DNA from: CAXSEF01 sp964236535
GTDB lineage: Bacteria; Pseudomonadota; Alphaproteobacteria; Acetobacterales; Acetobacteraceae
Assembly (NCBI GenBank): GCA_964236535.1
Contig: CAXSEF010000020.1
Span: 1-43,542, forward strand
Direction: 5' to 3'
DNA: 43,542 nucleotides
A model generated the notes under the pieces. That model worked only from the letters and a program-made list of their open reading frames with translations, was not told the origin of the DNA and searched no databases. How positions within the stretch are numbered: position 1 is the first letter of the stretch; the number at the start of each line of letters is the position of its first letter. Positions 32,552 to 41,568 of this stretch are shown here, in pieces. The position numbers and the translations under genes were made by a program.

Positions 32552-33544
32552 ATGCAGCGTGTCGTGGTGCTCGGCGCGAGCGGCTTCGTGGGAAGCGCGG
32601 TGCTGACCGCATTGACACAAAGCAGCTGGGCGGCACCGGTGGCCTCATCCCGTCGGCCCCGTGGCGGCTTCGACCGCACCCCATGCGACGCGACCGATCG
32701 CGCGTCGCTGCGGCGCGTGGTTGACGGGGCGGATGCGGTGGTGAACTGCATGGCGGGCAGCGCGCAGGCGATGGTTGCTGTGGCACGCAACCTGGCCGAG
32801 ATGCCGGCTTCATGCCGGATCGTGCAGCTCAGCTCAATGGCGGTATACGGCACATTGACCGGCCTGGTCGACGAGACCGTCACCCTGCCCAAGACCCTGT
32901 CCGCCTATGGCAGCGCCAAGCTCGCGGCCGAACGCGCGCTGGCCAGCCATCCCGGCCGCGTCGTGCTCCGCCCCGGCTGCATCTACGGAGCGGGTGGCGC
33001 GCAATGGACCACGCGCATCGCCCGCTTGCTGCAGTCGCGCCGGCTTGGCGATCTGGGCGCCGGTGGCGACGGCGCCTGCAATCTCGCCTTCATCGACGAC
33101 GTGGCGGCTGCGGTACTCGCCGCACTCCAGCAGCCGGTCGCGGGCGCCACCTTCAACGTCGCCATGCCCGGGCCGCCGAGCTGGAACAGCTACCTGGTGC
33201 AGTTTGCGCTGGCGCTCGGCGCGGTGCCGGTCGCGCGCATTCCTGCCCGGCGTCTTCGCTTCGAGACCCGGCTTGCCGTTCCGCTGCGTGCAGGCGCCGC
33301 CATTGCCGGTCCGGCCTGTCGCCTCGTTGCACCGACACGGACGCTCTGGCCGGAAGCGATCACCCCGTCACTCGCCGCCCTGATGCGTCAGGAAATCGTG
33401 CTGGGCCACCGGCGTGCCGATTCGGGCTTGCGCTTCGCCCGCACCCCGCTGGGCGTGGGGCTGGCGCGGGCCGCATGGCCGCTGCTCGGCCGCGCAGGCG
33501 GCGCTGCGTCCCGCTCGACCAGCGACACGGTTCAAGCAGCGTGA
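32552..33544 (+). CDS. NAD-dependent epimerase/dehydratase family protein
   Basis: The 330-residue extended SDR protein has the NAD-binding GASGFVGSA (8-16), the catalytic Ser-Tyr-Lys set (LSSMAVYG and YGSAKLAAER) and a GCIYGAGG segment. It lacks the length and motifs of a standard UDP-glucose 4-epimerase, so the substrate (a nucleotide sugar or lipid-linked sugar) is open. A GGAGG ribosome binding site lies 7 bases upstream of the ATG. It overlaps the chain-length gene at GTGA. In the 165-base divergent region upstream, TATGAT near 32487 resembles a -10 but no clear -35 was found. Confidence 0.87.
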   Translation: MQRVVVLGASGFVGSAVLTALTQSSWAAPVASSRRPRGGFDRTPCDATDRASLRRVVDGADAVVNCMAGSAQAMVAVARNLAEMPASCRIVQLSSMAVYGTLTGLVDETVTLPKTLSAYGSAKLAAERALASHPGRVVLRPGCIYGAGGAQWTTRIARLLQSRRLGDLGAGGDGACNLAFIDDVAAAVLAALQQPVAGATFNVAMPGPPSWNSYLVQFALALGAVPVARIPARRLRFETRLAVPLRAGAAIAGPACRLVAPTRTLWPEAITPSLAALMRQEIVLGHRRADSGLRFARTPLGVGLARAAWPLLGRAGGAASRSTSDTVQAA

Positions 33545-35124
33545 GCGGCCAAGCTGCGTCACTGGAGGGCGCGTTCCCGGAGTCCTCACCCGTTTCCGTG
33601 TCCCAGCGGCTGTCGGCACGCGAGATTGGCGCCAGCGCCTGGGCTGACCGCCGCCGCATCTTGGAAGCGGTGACACTTGCCTTCGTTCTGGCAGGGCTGG
33701 CCGCCGTCCTGATCCCTGCTCGCTATGTCGCCAGCGCATCCCTCGTCGTGCTGCTTGGCTCGGAGTACACCTATCGCCCGGAGGCCGGCACCCCGCCCAG
33801 CGCCGCCGGCGAACTCGGGCCCGACCAGATCATGAAGGCCGAAGTCGAAATCCTGTCCAGCGATGACCTGCACCAAGCAACGCTGCGCCGGATTGGTCTG
33901 GACCGCACCTATCCCGGATTTACCAACCGCCCGGGCCTGCTCGGCCAGCTGGCGGCGGCCATTGCCGGGTTGCCGCGTGCGGCCGAGCAGGCGCTGGGCC
34001 TCGAAGTCCCGCCGCTGCGTGAGCTTGATCCGACTGCGCTTGCGGTGGTCCGCCGTTTCGACTGGGATTTGACCGTCGAGGCCACGAAAGACGCCAACGT
34101 GCTGAACGTGTCGTTCCGGAACAATGATCCGGACGTGGCCGCCGAGACGGTCAACACTCTGGTAACGCTCTATCTGGAACGCCGTCAGGCGCTGTTCGGC
34201 GACAAGCAGTCCGCAACCGTGCAGACGCAGGTGCATGGGCTGGCCGATGCCCTGTCCGAGGCGGACAGCCGGCTCGCCTTGTTCAAGGCTTCGCACGACA
34301 TCGCCTCCTATGACGTGCAGCGCGACCTGTTGCTGCATCGTCGCGACGATATCGCCCGCGCTATCGCCGACTCCCAGGCAAACCGCACGCAGCTGCAGGC
34401 GCGCGTCCTCTCGCTTGCCCGCGAGCTCGCGCAGACGCCGCCGACCGTGCGCGCCTACAGCGAGGACGACCCTGACGCGCGCGCCGCCACGCTCAATACC
34501 GGTCTGCAGGATCTGCGCGGCCGGGAAGCCGACCTTGCCAACCGCTATCTGCCCGACAGCCGGGTGATGCAGGACGCCCACGCCCAGGTCGCGGCGCGCG
34601 AGGTGGAGTTGAAGCGCCTGCACGCCGACCGCAGTGCCTCGGTGCAGAGGCAGGCCCGCAATCCGACGCTCGACGCGCTGTCGCTCGACGCCGAGCGCGC
34701 GGGCACTGACCTGCGTGCCGAGACCGCCCGTCTCGAGAGCCTCGGGACGGAGTTCGCCAGGGTCGACGCCGCCCTGCACGATCTCCAGGCGGGCGCGAAG
34801 ACGCTGGAGCAGCTCGACCGCGAGCGCGACGTCGCGGATGCCGCCTATCGCACAGCGGCCAAGGTGCTGGACGACCGACGCATGATCGAGGCCGTCGCCG
34901 CCGAGCGTGCCACCAACGTGCGGGTCATCCAGCCGGCACGCGTGCCGCTTCGCCCGCACAGCCTGATGCTGCCGATTCTTGCCGCTGGCGCGGTGTTCAG
35001 CGTGCTTGCCGGCGTCGGCACCGCGGTATTGTGCGAAGCGACCCGGCAGGGTTTCCTCTCGCCCGAACAGGTCGAGCGGCGCCTCGGGCTTCCAGTGCTG
35101 GCCTGTGTGCCCGAGAGGCGCTGA
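33541..35124 (+). CDS. Wzz/GumC-type polysaccharide co-polymerase
   Basis: The 527-residue inner-membrane protein has the PCP layout: an N-terminal helix at about 40-59 (LEAVTLAFVLAGLAAVLIP), a long periplasmic region with extended coiled coils (about 200-450) and a second helix near 475-499 (LMLPILAAGAVFSVLAGVGTAVL), ending in a short cytoplasmic tail GLPVLACVPERR. Wzz-domain strands are visible in YVASASLVVLLGSEY. It controls chain length and couples Wzy polymerisation to export. The tail lacks a kinase domain; the ATPase at 41569-42438 is a plausible partner. The GTG start overlaps the epimerase stop. Confidence 0.9.
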   Translation: MSGQAASLEGAFPESSPVSVSQRLSAREIGASAWADRRRILEAVTLAFVLAGLAAVLIPARYVASASLVVLLGSEYTYRPEAGTPPSAAGELGPDQIMKAEVEILSSDDLHQATLRRIGLDRTYPGFTNRPGLLGQLAAAIAGLPRAAEQALGLEVPPLRELDPTALAVVRRFDWDLTVEATKDANVLNVSFRNNDPDVAAETVNTLVTLYLERRQALFGDKQSATVQTQVHGLADALSEADSRLALFKASHDIASYDVQRDLLLHRRDDIARAIADSQANRTQLQARVLSLARELAQTPPTVRAYSEDDPDARAATLNTGLQDLRGREADLANRYLPDSRVMQDAHAQVAAREVELKRLHADRSASVQRQARNPTLDALSLDAERAGTDLRAETARLESLGTEFARVDAALHDLQAGAKTLEQLDRERDVADAAYRTAAKVLDDRRMIEAVAAERATNVRVIQPARVPLRPHSLMLPILAAGAVFSVLAGVGTAVLCEATRQGFLSPEQVERRLGLPVLACVPERR

Positions 35125-35460
35125 AACCTGCGCCGGGTCAAGGCAGACGAAGCCTGAAGCTCTGGGGCAAGGACGCCCGTGGGTGCTAGCCTTGATGATG
35201 CCGGCGCGCTCGCCGCTGTGCTGCGTGACCGATTAGCTGAGCATGGCCGCCGTACTCCGCTCAAGGCAGTCCTAAAACTGCCTATTCTCAGCGTAAAGAG
35301 GTTCCAAGGGGCTCCAACCTCTGGTGAGTCTGAGCAAAGCCCGGCCTTGTTTCCCGCAACCGGCCGTCCGCCATTTGCGGCTCCAAGCGGAGACTACCCT
35401 GGCTTTCCGACACTACGCCACAGCGTTGCAAATGCCGGTCGGGACCTTACGAAATCGGCA
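35125..35460. other. Unexplained gap between convergent EPS units (336 bases)
   Basis: This stretch is visibly less GC-rich than its surroundings. A 99-codon rightward frame (35179-35478) begins GTG and reads LDDAGALAAVLRDRLAEHGRRTP, which looks protein-like, but then runs into repeat sequence (the 35334 copy) and overlaps wecG; I do not accept it as a gene. It may hold a decayed gene end. No clear terminator hairpin with T-run was found for either flanking unit. Confidence 0.4.
35334..35350. repeat. Diverged copy of the 17-base repeat
   Basis: GCAAAGCCCGGCCTTGT matches the hslVU-flanking 17-mer at 14 of 17 positions, in an intergenic gap and the same orientation. Confidence 0.35.
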
Positions 35461-36270
35461 TCAGTCCCGGCGCTGTGATCCCGTTTCCACGCCATGGCGG
35501 CGCACGTCGCGCGCAACTGCGGCCACGAACGCCATGCTGCCGACAGCGTAGCGCGAGGCGAGCCGGCGCGGCTCCTTGCCCAGCCGCCACATCCACTCCG
35601 CATTGAGCGCCAGCACCAGTGCCGGCGCGCGGCGGATCACCCCGGCCTCGATGCGCAGCGCCTGCCCGACGCACAACGCCCAGCACTGCGGCAGCACCTT
35701 GCGGTGCTGATGCACAAAAATCTCACTCTTGGGTGCGCCGACACCCATTAGCAACAGCGTCGTGCCGTGCGACTCGATCATGCCTAACAGCGCATCGCAG
35801 CAGGCGGAATCGCGCTCGAAGCCGTGCGGCGGCACATGGGTCGCGACCTGCCGGGACAGCCCGCGCCGCCTGGCCCAGCGTACGAGGCCGGCCGCGGTTT
35901 CCTGGCTGTCGGCGACGAAGAACAGCCTGTGCATGCCGAGCGGCTCGTGGCGCAGCAGTTCGCGCGCGATGTCGCAGCCTGTCACTCGGCCGGCCGGGAC
36001 GCAGCCGCGCATCTGCGCATAGCGATAGACCGGGAATCCATCGCAGGTGATGATTGCGGCCCAGGCATACGCCTGCGCGAACGCCCGGTTGTCGGACAGC
36101 CGCCGCACATGGTCGATGTTTGGCGTGACGACCAGACCAACACCCTCCCAGTCGCGCCCGCAGCTCCGGCCCTGGCTGCGAGTCGGTGGCGGCGTGGTCG
36201 CGACCTGATGCGCGATCTCACGCGCGCTCAACTGCGATACGGCGAAGCCGAAAATCCTGCGTTGGATCAT
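35461..36270 (-). CDS. WecG/TagA/CpsF-family glycosyltransferase
   Basis: The 269-residue enzyme belongs to GT26, which adds the second sugar to an undecaprenyl-diphosphate-linked sugar. Visible motifs are VVTPNIDHVRRLS, TCDGFPVYRYAQ with the catalytic Asp, VTGCDIARELL, and LLMGVGAPKSEIFVHQHRKVLP (normally GAPKQE). The product would follow the phosphoglycosyl transferase at 42438 in making the repeat unit. The start overlaps the stop of the upstream GT4 gene (ATGA). It is the last gene of the leftward EPS unit. Confidence 0.9.
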   Translation of the reverse strand: MIQRRIFGFAVSQLSAREIAHQVATTPPPTRSQGRSCGRDWEGVGLVVTPNIDHVRRLSDNRAFAQAYAWAAIITCDGFPVYRYAQMRGCVPAGRVTGCDIARELLRHEPLGMHRLFFVADSQETAAGLVRWARRRGLSRQVATHVPPHGFERDSACCDALLGMIESHGTTLLLMGVGAPKSEIFVHQHRKVLPQCWALCVGQALRIEAGVIRRAPALVLALNAEWMWRLGKEPRRLASRYAVGSMAFVAAVARDVRRHGVETGSQRRD

Positions 36271-37535
36271 GCCGGAACTCCCAGGCTTGCAAACAATTCG
36301 AGATGGCGCGCAACGGCGTGCTCCGCGGTGAACTCGGCAGCGCGTGTACGCAGCGCCCCCGGATCGCGAGGGCAGGACAGCAGGGCGCGCATCGCCGCGG
36401 CCAGTGCTTCGACATCGCCCACCGGCACCAGTGCTCCATGTCGACCGTTCTCCAGGATCTCTGCCGGCCCGTGCGGACAGTCGGTGCTGACCACCGCCGT
36501 TCCGCAGCCCAGGGCCTCGATCAGCACGTTGCCGAGGCCCTCGTAGCGGGAGGCGAGCACCAGCCCCGCCGCACGCCGCACCCAGGGCAGCGGGTTGGCC
36601 TGGAAGCCCGCAAACCTCACCCTCGAGCCCAGGCCGAGTTGGCCGGCAAGCGTCTCCAGCTCGGTGCGCAGTGGCCCTTCGCCAAGCAGTACCAGTCGTG
36701 CCGGCGCCGGCACCTGCGCGAAGGCGCGCAGCAGCGTTTGCGGGTCCTTCTGTTCGACCAGCCGCCCGACCGCGACCAGCACCGGCGGCGCGCTGGTGGC
36801 GAACCACGGATCGTCCAGCGCCGCGCCGGCACGCCTGTCGAAGTCGCCCGAGATCACCGGGTTGTGGATCACGCTGATCCGCCTCCGCGCGATGCCCGAC
36901 GTGCGTGCGAGGTCGTCCGCCACCCCGGCCGAGACCGCCACGATGCCGTCGGCCGCACCCTGCAGAATTCGGTATGCCAGCGGGACGGCACGGTACTTCC
37001 AGCCCGCCATGTGCGAGGCTTCCGCCGACAGCGCGTTGTGCTGGCAGACCACCAGCCGGGTGCGCCCGCGCGCGAGCCGGCGCGCCAGCATCGCCGCAAT
37101 GTTGTTGTGGTCCAAGCTGACCAGCAGCACGTCGGGACGTGCGCGGCGCAGGAATCGGGCGAGCGGCAGCACGTCGCCTGCGGTCCGCCGCGTGCCAAGG
37201 TCAATCACCCGGCAACCCTCCGGTACCCGCGCGGCAAGCGGCCCGGTCCGTGCGTGTAGCACGAGTGTGACGGCGATGCCGCGCGCCAGGAACACCCGGA
37301 TCAGCTCCAGCCGCATCCGCTCGACGCCGCCGCCGGAAAGATCGTGCATGTACACGGCAAGGTGGCGCAGTCGTTGCTCGTCATACAGCCGGCAGCTTGT
37401 GTCCCGGTGCGAGACCCTGGCGGCCGTCCCCGCCGCGTCACTCGCAGTGTCCGGCCACTCCGCGGTGCGCCAGTTCGGCAGCGCCAAGCGACCCAGGACC
37501 GCGGCGGTGGCGCGAGGAGCTGCGTCAATGCCCAT
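36267..37535 (-). CDS. GT4-family glycosyltransferase
   Basis: This 422-residue GT-B enzyme begins with about 55 variable residues, then LAVYMHDLSGGGVERMRLELI, the Gly-rich loop of the N-terminal domain. The C-terminal donor-binding domain shows VLVAVGRLVEQKDPQTLLRAF and the E-x7-E region YEGLGNVLIEALGCGTAVVSTDCPHGPAEIL. It is a retaining enzyme of unknown sugar specificity, probably acting on the lipid-linked oligosaccharide in the cytoplasm. It overlaps wzx by 11 bases upstream and the WecG-type gene by 4 bases downstream. Confidence 0.9.
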   Translation of the reverse strand: MGIDAAPRATAAVLGRLALPNWRTAEWPDTASDAAGTAARVSHRDTSCRLYDEQRLRHLAVYMHDLSGGGVERMRLELIRVFLARGIAVTLVLHARTGPLAARVPEGCRVIDLGTRRTAGDVLPLARFLRRARPDVLLVSLDHNNIAAMLARRLARGRTRLVVCQHNALSAEASHMAGWKYRAVPLAYRILQGAADGIVAVSAGVADDLARTSGIARRRISVIHNPVISGDFDRRAGAALDDPWFATSAPPVLVAVGRLVEQKDPQTLLRAFAQVPAPARLVLLGEGPLRTELETLAGQLGLGSRVRFAGFQANPLPWVRRAAGLVLASRYEGLGNVLIEALGCGTAVVSTDCPHGPAEILENGRHGALVPVGDVEALAAAMRALLSCPRDPGALRTRAAEFTAEHAVARHLELFASLGVPA

Positions 37536-38961
37536 GTATCGTCCCTCTTGAACGGGCCCGTGTCTGCGCAGCAGCGCCCGGACGGTCTGCGCGCGCCATC
37601 CACCCGATCACCCCGGCACTCGTCGTGGCCCACACGGCGGCATAGAGTCCGACGGCAAGGTCCGGGCCGCCGCACAGCGCCCCGCCAGCGAGTGCGGCTG
37701 CGCGCGCGACCAGCGACACTGCCTCGATAGCCAGATACGCCCGCTGGCGGCGCAGCACGGCGACCAACACGGCGCTGGGCATCTGCATCGTCTCCAGCGC
37801 CCAGGCGAGCGAGATCAGCGCGGCGTCGTGCCCCGCTCCACGCCAGGAGGCGCCGAACACCCACGCGAACAGCGCCGGCCCCGCCAGCATCAGCCCCCCC
37901 ACCACTGGCAGGCACAGCACGCCCAGAACCGCAGAGAGGCGCCATGCCGCACGATGCAGGTTACCGCCATGTGCATGCAGTTCGGCCGCATGACGGAAGA
38001 ACACCGGCCGAAGCGCCTCGGTCAGCACCTGGCTGGGCAGGATCAGCATGCGATAGGCGAGCCAGAACAGGCCTGCCTGGGCAGAACCGAACAGCAGCGG
38101 CAGCAGCAGCGCCGGCAGCGAGGTGCCGACCAGCCGGAGCAGGACCTGGGGCGCGCCGTATACAGCAAAGCTGCGGTGGCGCAGCAGTGCGGCGCGCAGT
38201 CGCCTTGGTTCCCAGCCCGTCAGCACCGCGTCGGCAAGCGCCCGTCCGCCCGCTTTCGCCAGCCAGCACGCGGAGAGCACCTGCCCCGCGACTTGGCCAC
38301 CGATAAGCGCGCTCCCGCCGCGCGGGCCGGCGGACGCCAGCCCGGTCAGCGCCTGCAGCAGCACAGCCACGGCCGAGCGCGATGCCTGATAGGTCGCGAG
38401 CGGGCGGTAGCGCTCCCCACGGACGAACCACAGCGACACCGCAGGCACGATCCCGGCTGACGCGACAGCCAGCGGCAGCAGCGCAATGGCCGCGCCGGGA
38501 CCGTCCGCGCCCAGGTGCCATCGCGCCCAGCCTGGAGAACGCGCGGCACACAGCCATGCCGTCAGCATCGCCACGCCGGAGGCGAGCGACACCGCCGCCA
38601 CCGCCAGCACGCACAGCCGCAGGACATCTTCCGCGTCCGCCTCCTCGCGCTCCAGCAGGATCGCCTGGTCGAGGCGCAGCGTGGCCACGCAGGCCAGGCA
38701 GGAGACCGCCGCCGAGAAGGTGCCATATGCGCCAAACGCATCGACATCGTAGAGCCGCGTCAGCAGCGGCGATGACAGGATGGCGACCGCCTGACCCGCG
38801 GCAGAGCCGCCGCCAAGCATGAGAGCGTGTCCCATCCCGTTTGACGGGGCACCGCTACTCTGGCGCAGCGCCCGGTCTTCCCCGAAAGCTTCGGGGCCCG
38901 TTCGATTTGCGGTCGGAACGCCAAGCTCGGCGGATGACAGCAGACCTGCCCGGGCACTCAT
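37525..38961 (-). CDS. Polysaccharide flippase (Wzx-like, MOP superfamily)
   Basis: The protein has about 12 hydrophobic segments and the oligosaccharide flippase pattern GGGSAAGQAVAILSSPLLTRLYDVDAFGAYGTF near the N-terminus, with SFAVYGAPQVLLRLVGTSLPALLLP in the second half. It would flip the lipid-linked repeat unit to the periplasm. The first ATG lies 5 bases after the polymerase stop and gives 478 residues with a 42-residue hydrophilic lead; an ATG at 38835 gives a more typical Wzx N-terminus, so the true start is uncertain. Confidence 0.88.
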   Translation of the reverse strand: MSARAGLLSSAELGVPTANRTGPEAFGEDRALRQSSGAPSNGMGHALMLGGGSAAGQAVAILSSPLLTRLYDVDAFGAYGTFSAAVSCLACVATLRLDQAILLEREEADAEDVLRLCVLAVAAVSLASGVAMLTAWLCAARSPGWARWHLGADGPGAAIALLPLAVASAGIVPAVSLWFVRGERYRPLATYQASRSAVAVLLQALTGLASAGPRGGSALIGGQVAGQVLSACWLAKAGGRALADAVLTGWEPRRLRAALLRHRSFAVYGAPQVLLRLVGTSLPALLLPLLFGSAQAGLFWLAYRMLILPSQVLTEALRPVFFRHAAELHAHGGNLHRAAWRLSAVLGVLCLPVVGGLMLAGPALFAWVFGASWRGAGHDAALISLAWALETMQMPSAVLVAVLRRQRAYLAIEAVSLVARAAALAGGALCGGPDLAVGLYAAVWATTSAGVIGWMARADRPGAAAQTRARSRGTIHGH

Positions 38962-38966
38962 GCCTG

Positions 38967-40367
38967 TCACCACTGCCGGTGCAGACCCGTCACAGGTTCG
39001 CGCACCTGGCCCAGCACCGCGCGAGTCTGCCCGGGCGGCCGCAGCGACGGCACTGCCACAGTGGTCAGCGCCGCTGCACGGTGGGCGCGCTGCTGCATCG
39101 CCCTGGAGGCCAGCGCCAGCGGCACCAGCACGGTCAGCAGGTTGGCCTTGTGCCCCAGCGAGTTGCTCGACGACGCCGCCAGCATCACCGTGACCAGCAT
39201 CAGCCGTCCCGGCAACCCGGCGCTTTTGAACGTCCAGGCGAGAAACGGCAGGAACCCTGCCAGGAACAATACGAAACCTGCCGCGCCGCAGTAAAGATAG
39301 AGCAGCAGCCAGAAGTTCTCGATCGCTCCGATCGGCCACTGCAGTGACAGCTGATGCAACGCGGTTTCCTGCCGCGCCAGGGTCATCCCGAACAGGGCCT
39401 CGCCCGGCTCCATCATCGGCAGCAGGTGCCACTGCACGCTGCGCACCTGCGCGCTTTCGTCCCAGTAGAGGTGCGACACCAGGCGCGCACCCAGCGAGCT
39501 TTGCGTCACCAGCAGCACCAGCAGCGCCGGCACCACGAGCAAAACCACAAGCCCCAGCGCCAGGTCCAGCCGTGTGGCCTGTCCGCGCAGCACGCGACAA
39601 GCCAGGCCGCCGCCCTGCCATGCTCCGAACACCAGCACCGACAACGCAAGCGCGGTACGCCCGCCGAACGAGATCAGCCCCAGGACGAAGGTCACGCCCA
39701 GCACCGCGCGCCACAGTCGCGGCACCCGCGCAGACTGCGCCACGAACAGTCCGGCAGACGTCAGCATGGCCCCGGTCAGCGGATGGTCGTACAGCGCGGC
39801 TCCCCGGAAATCCGCCGCGTGTTCCGCCTCCTCGTGCCCATCAAGCAGGATCGGGATGAAGTGCCGCTGCAGCAGCGTCTCGGCCACCGAGAGCAGGACG
39901 TTGAGCGCAAGCAGCGCCAGCACCAGCGCCGCGATCCAACGTAGCGCGCAGGCGCTCGTCCGACCCAGCACCAGGGCCAGCAGCCCGGCCGGCATGAAGT
40001 TCTCCAGGAACACGACGAGGTGCACCTTGCCGGTCGCCGCGGCTGCGAGAACAAAGCACCCGGCCAGCGCTGTTAGGTAGAGCAGCGGCACCCGCGCGGT
40101 CCGCAGCAGCTCGCGGGTCACCACGACCGGGTGGCGCCACAGCAGCGCCACCGCCGAAAGCAGGGCCAGATAGGTTCCGGGATGCAGCTTGACCAAAAGG
40201 CTGCCGCCATCCCCGGAGTAGGGAACGCCGATCGCGGCGAGGAGGTTGGCGCTGACCAGCAGGTTGACCGCGACGGCCGCTGCCGCGAGCAGAACCGCGA
40301 GTAGCCCGGCCATCGTGGGCGCGGCCGGGTCCACGAACGCAATCTCTCCATGGACGGTCGCCTTCAT
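38967..40367 (-). CDS. VpsF/Wzy-like polysaccharide polymerase
   Basis: A polytopic protein of about 466 residues with some ten to twelve helices. A large periplasmic loop before the last helices contains YWDESAQVRSVQWHLLPMMEPGEALFG and IGAIENFWLLLYLYCG, and the middle has SFGGRTALALSVLVFG. The layout and its place next to wzx fit the VpsF family of O-antigen-ligase-like polysaccharide polymerases. Helix-rich polymerases diverge fast, so the call rests on topology and context. The ATG MKATVHGEIAF was preferred to one ten codons upstream (40397). It diverges from the GH10 gene across about 80 bases. Confidence 0.78.
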   Translation of the reverse strand: MKATVHGEIAFVDPAAPTMAGLLAVLLAAAAVAVNLLVSANLLAAIGVPYSGDGGSLLVKLHPGTYLALLSAVALLWRHPVVVTRELLRTARVPLLYLTALAGCFVLAAAATGKVHLVVFLENFMPAGLLALVLGRTSACALRWIAALVLALLALNVLLSVAETLLQRHFIPILLDGHEEAEHAADFRGAALYDHPLTGAMLTSAGLFVAQSARVPRLWRAVLGVTFVLGLISFGGRTALALSVLVFGAWQGGGLACRVLRGQATRLDLALGLVVLLVVPALLVLLVTQSSLGARLVSHLYWDESAQVRSVQWHLLPMMEPGEALFGMTLARQETALHQLSLQWPIGAIENFWLLLYLYCGAAGFVLFLAGFLPFLAWTFKSAGLPGRLMLVTVMLAASSSNSLGHKANLLTVLVPLALASRAMQQRAHRAAALTTVAVPSLRPPGQTRAVLGQVREPVTGLHRQW

Positions 40368-40450
40368 GCACGGCAAGGTTGTGGCTCGCCGCGTCATCTC
40401 GTGCCAAGTCTTGGGCGGGGCCGGGCGGCAGTACGCAGCCAGGAGCCGCG

Positions 40451-41533
40451 ATGCCCATGAGCCGACGTGCCTTGCTGGCCGCTGCCGCCAGCGGTTTCGT
40501 CCCGGCGCAGGCCGACCCCGCGCCGACGCTGCGCAGCCGCGCCGCGGCGCGCGGCCTTCTGTTCGGCGCCGAAATCCTCGCGGCCGACCTTGCCGATCCG
40601 GACTACGCGGCCCTGGTTGCGCGGGAGTGCGCGATCCTCACGCCCGGCCTGGAAGCCAAGTGGGCTGCCACCGAACCCGCGGACGGCATGTTCCGCCTGG
40701 AAGGCTTCGACGCGGTGGCCGGCTTCACCCAGGCGCACGGCATCGCATTGCACGGCCACACCCTGGTCTGGGCCGTCTACAACCCCCCCTGGCTGCTCGA
40801 TGCCCTGCGCACTGGCCGGGCAGACGCCGTCCTGGCCCGCCATGTCGCTGCGGTGTGCGGCCGCCATGCCGGTCAGGTGCTCGCCTGGGACGTGGTGAAC
40901 GAGCCGATGGACCCGCGCTGGCCGGCGGACGCGCAGGGCCTGTGCACTACCCCGTGGTGGCACGCCCTCGGCCCAGGCTACGTCGACCGGGCGTTCGCGC
41001 TCGCCCACGAGGCCGACCCGCGTGCCCTGCTGCTGATCAACGACGACGACCTGGAGTACGACGAGCCCGACCGGCAGACCAAACGCGACCAGTATCTCCG
41101 CCTCCTGGAGGTCCTGCTTGCACGCGGCGTGCCGATCACCGGGTTCGGGCTCGAGGCTCACCTCAAGCCGGGGCGTCGGATTGCCGAGGCGGCCTATCGC
41201 CGCTTCCTGGCGGAACTCGCCGGCATGGGGCTGGCGCTGTTCGTCACCGAGCTTGACGTCAACGACCAGTTGCTGCCTGCAGACACCATGGTCCGCGATA
41301 CCATGGTCGCCGATATCACCCGCCGCTACCTCGACGTGGCACTCGACGAACGTGCGATCCGTTCGGTGCAGTGCTGGGGCTTGAGCCAGCGCCACCAGCA
41401 GATGGGCCGCGACCCGTCCACCCGCCGCGCCGACGGCCTGCCCAATCGCGCACTGCCGTTCGACGACGCTCTGCAGCCGACCGCGATGGCCGCGGCGATT
41501 GGCCAGGCGCTGGACCATGCCCCCCGGCGGTGA
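40451..41533 (+). CDS. Secreted GH10 glycoside hydrolase (xylanase family)
   Basis: The 360-residue protein has an AGGAG ribosome binding site 5 bases before the ATG and an N-terminal twin-arginine-like signal SRRALLAAAASGFVPAQA with cleavage near Asp22. The GH10 barrel is complete: HGHTLVW (101-107), the acid/base Glu151 in WDVVNEP, LLINDDD (195-200), GLEAHL and the nucleophile Glu267 in FVTELDVND; near the C-terminus VQCWGLSQRH fits the family Trp region. GH10 enzymes usually cut beta-1,4-xylan. Its place amid EPS genes, opposite the polymerase, suggests it trims or releases the locus's own polysaccharide. A small in-frame duplication, DTMVRDTMVAD, is at about 278-288. Confidence 0.93.
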   Translation: MPMSRRALLAAAASGFVPAQADPAPTLRSRAAARGLLFGAEILAADLADPDYAALVARECAILTPGLEAKWAATEPADGMFRLEGFDAVAGFTQAHGIALHGHTLVWAVYNPPWLLDALRTGRADAVLARHVAAVCGRHAGQVLAWDVVNEPMDPRWPADAQGLCTTPWWHALGPGYVDRAFALAHEADPRALLLINDDDLEYDEPDRQTKRDQYLRLLEVLLARGVPITGFGLEAHLKPGRRIAEAAYRRFLAELAGMGLALFVTELDVNDQLLPADTMVRDTMVADITRRYLDVALDERAIRSVQCWGLSQRHQQMGRDPSTRRADGLPNRALPFDDALQPTAMAAAIGQALDHAPRR

Positions 41534-41568
41534 TCCGGCCGGTGCCGTTCGCGAGAAGACCGTGGCGC

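Noticed and set aside
32812..33540. Long upstream extension of the chain-length protein frame
   Set aside because: The frame is open, but this part lies inside the epimerase gene in another frame; the GTG overlapping that stop gives the normal Wzz N-terminus.
38962..39714. Upstream extension of the flippase frame by about 250 codons
   Set aside because: It overlaps the polymerase gene in a different frame and has a shadow-like Arg/Ala/Gly composition.
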